Assembly: GCA_938008435.1 (NCBI GenBank)
Contig: CALLKK010000008.1
Coordinates: forward strand, 62,001-126,000
Source of the DNA: an uncultured Steroidobacter sp.
GTDB taxonomy: Bacteria > Pseudomonadota > Gammaproteobacteria > Steroidobacterales > Steroidobacteraceae
DNA: 64,000 nt
Direction of reading: 5' to 3'
Made by a program: the position numbers and the translations under genes. Positions 60,873 to 64,000 of the stretch are shown here, piece by piece (position 1 is the first letter of the stretch; every line of letters begins with the position of its first letter). The notes below the pieces were generated by a model that saw nothing but the letters and a program-made list of their open reading frames with translations, was not told where the DNA came from and searched no databases.

Positions 60873-61280
60873 ATGACGCCGTTTTCGATTCCGGTTCGAA
60901 TTTATTGGGAAGACACCGACGCCGGCGGGATCGTCTACTACGCCAACTATTTCAAGTTCATGGAACGGGCGCGGACGGAATGGCTGCGTGCCCGCGGCAT
61001 CGAGCAGGAACCGCTGCGCGAGGAACACAATCGCCTGTTCGTTGTCGTTGACGTGGAGGCGCATTTTCGGCGGCCGGCGCGCTACGGGGACCTGCTGCAC
61101 GTGACGTGCGAGGTGGCCGAGGCCGCGCGGGCGAGCGTCACGTTCAAACAGGAGATCTACAGGCAGGGCGTGGGCGGGGAGCTGCTGCTCGATGGCCGTG
61201 TGCGCGTGGCGTGTCTCGATGCGCAGAGCTATCGGCCGCGGCCGTTGCCGGAAGGGTTACTCGAGGAGAAGAGCGAATGA
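60873..61280 (+). CDS. ybgC: Tol-Pal-associated acyl-CoA thioesterase YbgC
   Basis: 135 residues from ATG 60873 (an in-frame TTG at 60858 would add five). Hot-dog fold thioesterase of the YbgC/4HBT type: PVRIYWEDTDAGGIVYYANYFKFMERARTEWLRARGI (with the conserved D-T-D-A-G-G active site), then HFRRPARYGDLLHVTCEVAE. It acts on acyl-CoA or acyl-ACP and is nearly always the first gene of the tol-pal operon. The stop overlaps the tolQ start. Confidence 0.95.
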   Translation: MTPFSIPVRIYWEDTDAGGIVYYANYFKFMERARTEWLRARGIEQEPLREEHNRLFVVVDVEAHFRRPARYGDLLHVTCEVAEAARASVTFKQEIYRQGVGGELLLDGRVRVACLDAQSYRPRPLPEGLLEEKSE

Positions 61281-61990
61281 CGAATAGTTTGAATCCGCTG
61301 GAGCTCGTGCTGCAGGCGAGCATCATCGTGCAGCTCGTCATGGCGCTGCTCTTGCTCGCATCGATCGTCTCTTGGGCCATCATGCTGCGTAAGCGCTCGG
61401 AGCTGCACCGCGCGCGCCAGGATGCCGATCGCTTCGAGGAGATGTTCTGGTCGGGCGGCGATCTGACAGCGATGTTTCGCGCGATCGACCAGAGTCGCAA
61501 GGTGACGCGCGGCATGGAGGCGATCTTCGAGCAGGGTTTCCGCGAGTTCACACGCTTGCGCCAGCACGGCGTCAGCGCCGAGCAGCTGATCGAGGGCTCG
61601 CGCCGCGGCATGCGCGTCGCGCTCCTGCGCGAGAGCGATCGTCTCGAGCACAGCCTCTCGATGCTGGCGACGATCGGCTCGACGAGCCCGTACGTCGGTC
61701 TGTTCGGTACGGTGTGGGGCATCATGAATGCGTTCCACGGCCTGGGTAACGTCCAGCAGGCAACCCTGGCGATGGTAGCGCCGGGTATTGCAGAAGCGCT
61801 GATCGCAACCGCAATGGGTCTCTTCGCCGCTATTCCCGCGGTCATCGCCTACAACCGTTACGCGGATCAGGTCAGCCGCATCGAGCTGCGCTACGACACG
61901 TTCGCCGAAGAGCTGTCGTCGATTCTGCAGCGGCATGCGAATCTGTCGCGCAGCGCGCAGAACCACGCTGCCGCCGAGGCGCGCGTATGA
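61277..61990 (+). CDS. tolQ: Tol-Pal proton-channel subunit TolQ
   Basis: 237 residues with three membrane helices: the first at LVLQASIIVQLVMALLLLASIVSWAIML, and the second and third at LATIGSTSPYVGLFGTVWGIMNAFHGL and VAPGIAEALIATAMGLFAAIPAVIAYNRY. These are the signature regions of the TolQ/ExbB/MotA family. With TolR it harvests the proton gradient to drive TolA, keeping the outer membrane invaginating at division. The start overlaps ybgC and the stop overlaps tolR. Confidence 0.97.
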   Translation: MTNSLNPLELVLQASIIVQLVMALLLLASIVSWAIMLRKRSELHRARQDADRFEEMFWSGGDLTAMFRAIDQSRKVTRGMEAIFEQGFREFTRLRQHGVSAEQLIEGSRRGMRVALLRESDRLEHSLSMLATIGSTSPYVGLFGTVWGIMNAFHGLGNVQQATLAMVAPGIAEALIATAMGLFAAIPAVIAYNRYADQVSRIELRYDTFAEELSSILQRHANLSRSAQNHAAAEARV

Positions 61991-62454
61991 CGCCGCTCAC
62001 GCCAACCTCGGGCCGGCGCCACCGGCGGCTCATGGGCGAGATCAACGTCGTTCCTTACATCGACGTGATGCTCGTGCTGCTCATCATCTTCATGGTGACG
62101 GCGCCGCTGCTCACCCAAGGCATCAAAGTCGATCTGCCGAAGGCGGGCGCCGAGCCGCTGCCGCCGGACATGAACGAGCAGCAGCCGCTCGTGCTGAGCG
62201 TCGATGCAGCGGGCAACTACTATCTGAACATCGGCGGCGATGAGGAGAAGCCGATCGACGCCGATACGGTCATCGAGCGCGTCGCGGCGGTGCTTCGGCG
62301 CGAGCCGAAGACGCCGGTGCTCGTCAAAGCGGATCGGACCGTCCCATACGGCAGTGTCGTCGAGGGCATGGTGTTGCTGCAGGAGGCCGGCGCGGAAAAG
62401 GTGGGCTTCATCACGGACCCGCGCGACACCACGCCACGCCGCAGCAATCGCTGA
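61987..62454 (+). CDS. tolR: Tol-Pal subunit TolR
   Basis: 155 residues. A short basic N-terminus (RRHRRLMGEINVVPYID) leads into one helix, VMLVLLIIFMVTAPLLTQGI, with the proton-carrying Asp in YIDVML. The periplasmic ExbD/TolR domain follows (VDLPKAGAEPLPPDMNEQQPLVLSVDAAGNYYLNIG...PVLVKADRTVPYGSVVEGMVLLQEAGAEKVGFITDP). The length is normal. It overlaps tolQ by four bases. Confidence 0.97.
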   Translation: MTPLTPTSGRRHRRLMGEINVVPYIDVMLVLLIIFMVTAPLLTQGIKVDLPKAGAEPLPPDMNEQQPLVLSVDAAGNYYLNIGGDEEKPIDADTVIERVAAVLRREPKTPVLVKADRTVPYGSVVEGMVLLQEAGAEKVGFITDPRDTTPRRSNR

Positions 62455-62457
62455 CCG

Positions 62458-63312
62458 ATGCTCGAGTTCGTTCGTCAGCACTGGTTGTATCTGCTCGGCG
62501 CGCTGCTGCTGCACGTCCTGTTCGCAGGCCTGTTCGGCCTGACGATGCTGCAGATGTCGCGTAAAGCGCCGCCGCCGCAGCTTGCGATCCAGGCCGTCGT
62601 GGTCGACTCGTCGGTCCTGGAGCAGCCTGCGCGCAGGCGCCAAGACGAACAAGCGCGTGCCCAGCGCGAACGCGAAGCGGAGGAGGCGCGGCGCCGGCAA
62701 GCCGAAGAAGCCGAAAGGCGCCAAGCCGAGGAGCGCGCCGCGCGCGAGCGCGAGGTCGAGCGCCAGCGGCGCATCGAGGAGGAACAGCGCAAGCGCGCCG
62801 AGGAAGAGCAATTACGCAAGCGCCAGGAAGAGCAACGGCGCCGCGAAGCGGCGGAGGCCGAAAGGAAACGGCAAGCCGAAGCCGAGCGTAAGCGTGCCGA
62901 GGAGATCAAGCGCAAACAGGAAGAAGAAGCGCGCAAGCGGCGCGAAGCCGAAGAAGCGCGCGCTCAGGCCGCGCGCGAAGAAGAGTTGCGCCGGCAGCTC
63001 GCTGCCGAAGAGGAGATGATGCAGGCGCGCGGCTCGAGCGCGATGGCCGAGTACGTGGCGATCATCAAGCAGCACGTCGAGCGGCGCTGGAATCGGCCGC
63101 CGTCGGTGCGTCCGGATCTGGAATGCGAGGTGCGGGTGACGCAGGCGCCGGGCGGCACCGTGCTGTCTGCGCAGGTGACTCGCTGCAACGGCGACATGGC
63201 GGTACGGCAATCGATCGAGTCGGCCGTCATGCGCGCCTCGCCGTTGCCGCAGCCGTCCGATCCGAGGTTGTTCGAGCGGACTTTGCTGCTAGTCTTCAAA
63301 GCCGAGAACTAA
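62458..63312 (+). CDS. tolA: Tol-Pal energy-transducing protein TolA
   Basis: 284 residues. One N-terminal helix (WLYLLGALLLHVLFAGLFGLTML) anchors a long charged coiled coil (about residues 55-185) made of K/R/E/A runs. The C-terminal globular domain has MAEYVAIIKQHVERRWNRPPSVRPDLECEVRVTQAPGGTVLSAQVTRCNGDMAVRQSIESAVMRASPLPQP. TolA transmits force from TolQR to TolB/Pal. The low-complexity coiled coil is shorter than in E. coli TolA. Three bases separate it from tolR. Confidence 0.96.
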   Translation: MLEFVRQHWLYLLGALLLHVLFAGLFGLTMLQMSRKAPPPQLAIQAVVVDSSVLEQPARRRQDEQARAQREREAEEARRRQAEEAERRQAEERAAREREVERQRRIEEEQRKRAEEEQLRKRQEEQRRREAAEAERKRQAEAERKRAEEIKRKQEEEARKRREAEEARAQAAREEELRRQLAAEEEMMQARGSSAMAEYVAIIKQHVERRWNRPPSVRPDLECEVRVTQAPGGTVLSAQVTRCNGDMAVRQSIESAVMRASPLPQPSDPRLFERTLLLVFKAEN

Positions 63313-63331
63313 CGCCCAGGAGACTCGTTGC

Positions 63332-64000
63332 ATGATCAAGAACGTCAGGAGAATCGTGTGCTGGGTGCTGCTCTTGCTCGCGGCAACGGGCGCACGCGCA
63401 CAGCTCGTGATCGAGATCACGCGCGGGCAGGAAGACGCGGTGCCGATCGCGGTCGTGCCCTTCGGCTGGGAGTCGACCGGGACCGCGCCGATCGATATCG
63501 CCGAAATCGTCGCTGCCGACCTGCAAAGGAGCGGGCGCTTCGCACCGCTCGATCGCAAGGACATGATCGATCGGCCGACGCGCGGCGATGAAATCCGCTT
63601 TCAGGACTGGCGGCTTCTGCGCAGCGACTTCATCGTGGTCGGCCGCTTGATCCCGGACGGCGCGGATCGCTTCGCGACGGAGTTCGAGTTGTACAACGTG
63701 CTCACGGGTCAGCGTTTGACCGGCCAGCGCCTGACCGCCGCGCGCAACTCGCTGCGCGCGATGGCGCATCGCGTGGCCGACATCGTGTTCGAACAGCTGA
63801 CGGGCATTCGCGGCGCGTTCTCGACGCGCATTGCCTTCATCAGCGTCGAAGGCACGCCGCCCGAGCAACGCTACAAGCTCATCGTGGCCGATGCCGACGG
63901 CGAGAATCAGCAGGTCATCGCCAGCTCCAACGAGCCGCTCATGTCGCCGGCGTGGTCGCCCGACGGACAGAGCATTGCCTACGTCTCGTTCGAAAACAAA
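63332..64000 (+). CDS. tolB: Tol-Pal translocation protein TolB, cut by the right window edge
   Basis: The first 223 residues are visible. The signal peptide (RRIVCWVLLLLAATGARA-QLVIEITRG) is followed by the N-terminal alpha/beta domain (AVPIAVVPFGWESTG...IVAADLQRSGRFAPLDRKDM, FQDWRLLRSDFIVVGRL, LRAMAHRVADIVFEQLTGIRGAFSTRIAFISVEG). The first WD-like propeller repeat begins at SPAWSPDGQSIAYVSFE. The rest and pal should follow to the right. Start ATG 63332 follows CCAGGAGACTCG. Confidence 0.96.
   Translation, partial: MIKNVRRIVCWVLLLLAATGARAQLVIEITRGQEDAVPIAVVPFGWESTGTAPIDIAEIVAADLQRSGRFAPLDRKDMIDRPTRGDEIRFQDWRLLRSDFIVVGRLIPDGADRFATEFELYNVLTGQRLTGQRLTAARNSLRAMAHRVADIVFEQLTGIRGAFSTRIAFISVEGTPPEQRYKLIVADADGENQQVIASSNEPLMSPAWSPDGQSIAYVSFENK

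Overview
The window looks like a stretch of chromosome from a GC-rich gammaproteobacterium. Supporting signs are the ybgC-tolQRAB block directly after ruvCAB, a RelA-type (p)ppGpp synthetase, a sucA-sucB-lpd cluster, and the overall metabolic make-up. A deep-branching soil or freshwater lineage (Steroidobacterales, Nevskiales or Xanthomonadales-like) is my inference and cannot be proven from this sequence. The gene content describes an organism that can import and hydrolyse urea, fix CO2 with a red-type (form IC) RuBisCO, and respire organic acids.

Layout. At 1-612 is the edge of an integrated element: a tyrosine recombinase running off the left end, a complete tRNA-Ser(UGA), and a split 5' half of another tRNA-Ser. 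At 939-18555 is one large urea locus: hupE/ureJ and ureG diverge around a palindromic box. A LuxR-type response regulator and a very unusual hybrid histidine kinase (NCS1 permease domain fused to the kinase) are encoded on the minus strand. A porin, the urea ABC transporter urtABCDE and ureDABCEF follow on the plus strand. The same palindrome core, ACGTCAAATGACG, lies upstream of both ureG and the porin and is the best candidate for the operator of this two-component system.

At 18635-32718 are mostly unlinked single genes and short operons: a histidine phosphatase lacking one catalytic His, YjbQ, tRNA-Ala(CGC), tRNA-Arg(CCU), a host-attachment protein, PspC, a CE15-like esterase, an outer-membrane/lipoprotein pair, a CBS protein, a DUF2380-like protein, an RND efflux pair and an alpha/beta hydrolase. 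At 32835-39434 is a compact Calvin-cycle operon cbbL-cbbS-cbbX-fbp-prk-gph on the minus strand, read divergently from its LysR regulator cbbR. Then come a PQQ sugar dehydrogenase, a DUF763 protein, a pair of acyl-CoA dehydrogenases, an exopolysaccharide priming transferase followed by a three-domain fusion protein, the 2-oxoglutarate dehydrogenase cluster, an APC permease, relA, ruvCAB and ybgC-tolQRAB (tolB cut by the right edge).

Non-coding structure worth noting: a family of seven-base (GGGCTNN-type) tandem repeats scattered through intergenic regions, stable hairpins between urtA/urtB and sucA/sucB, and a double hairpin with a T-tract after lpd. The most novel-looking system is the transporter-coupled sensor kinase, regulator and palindromic operator that apparently control urea use.
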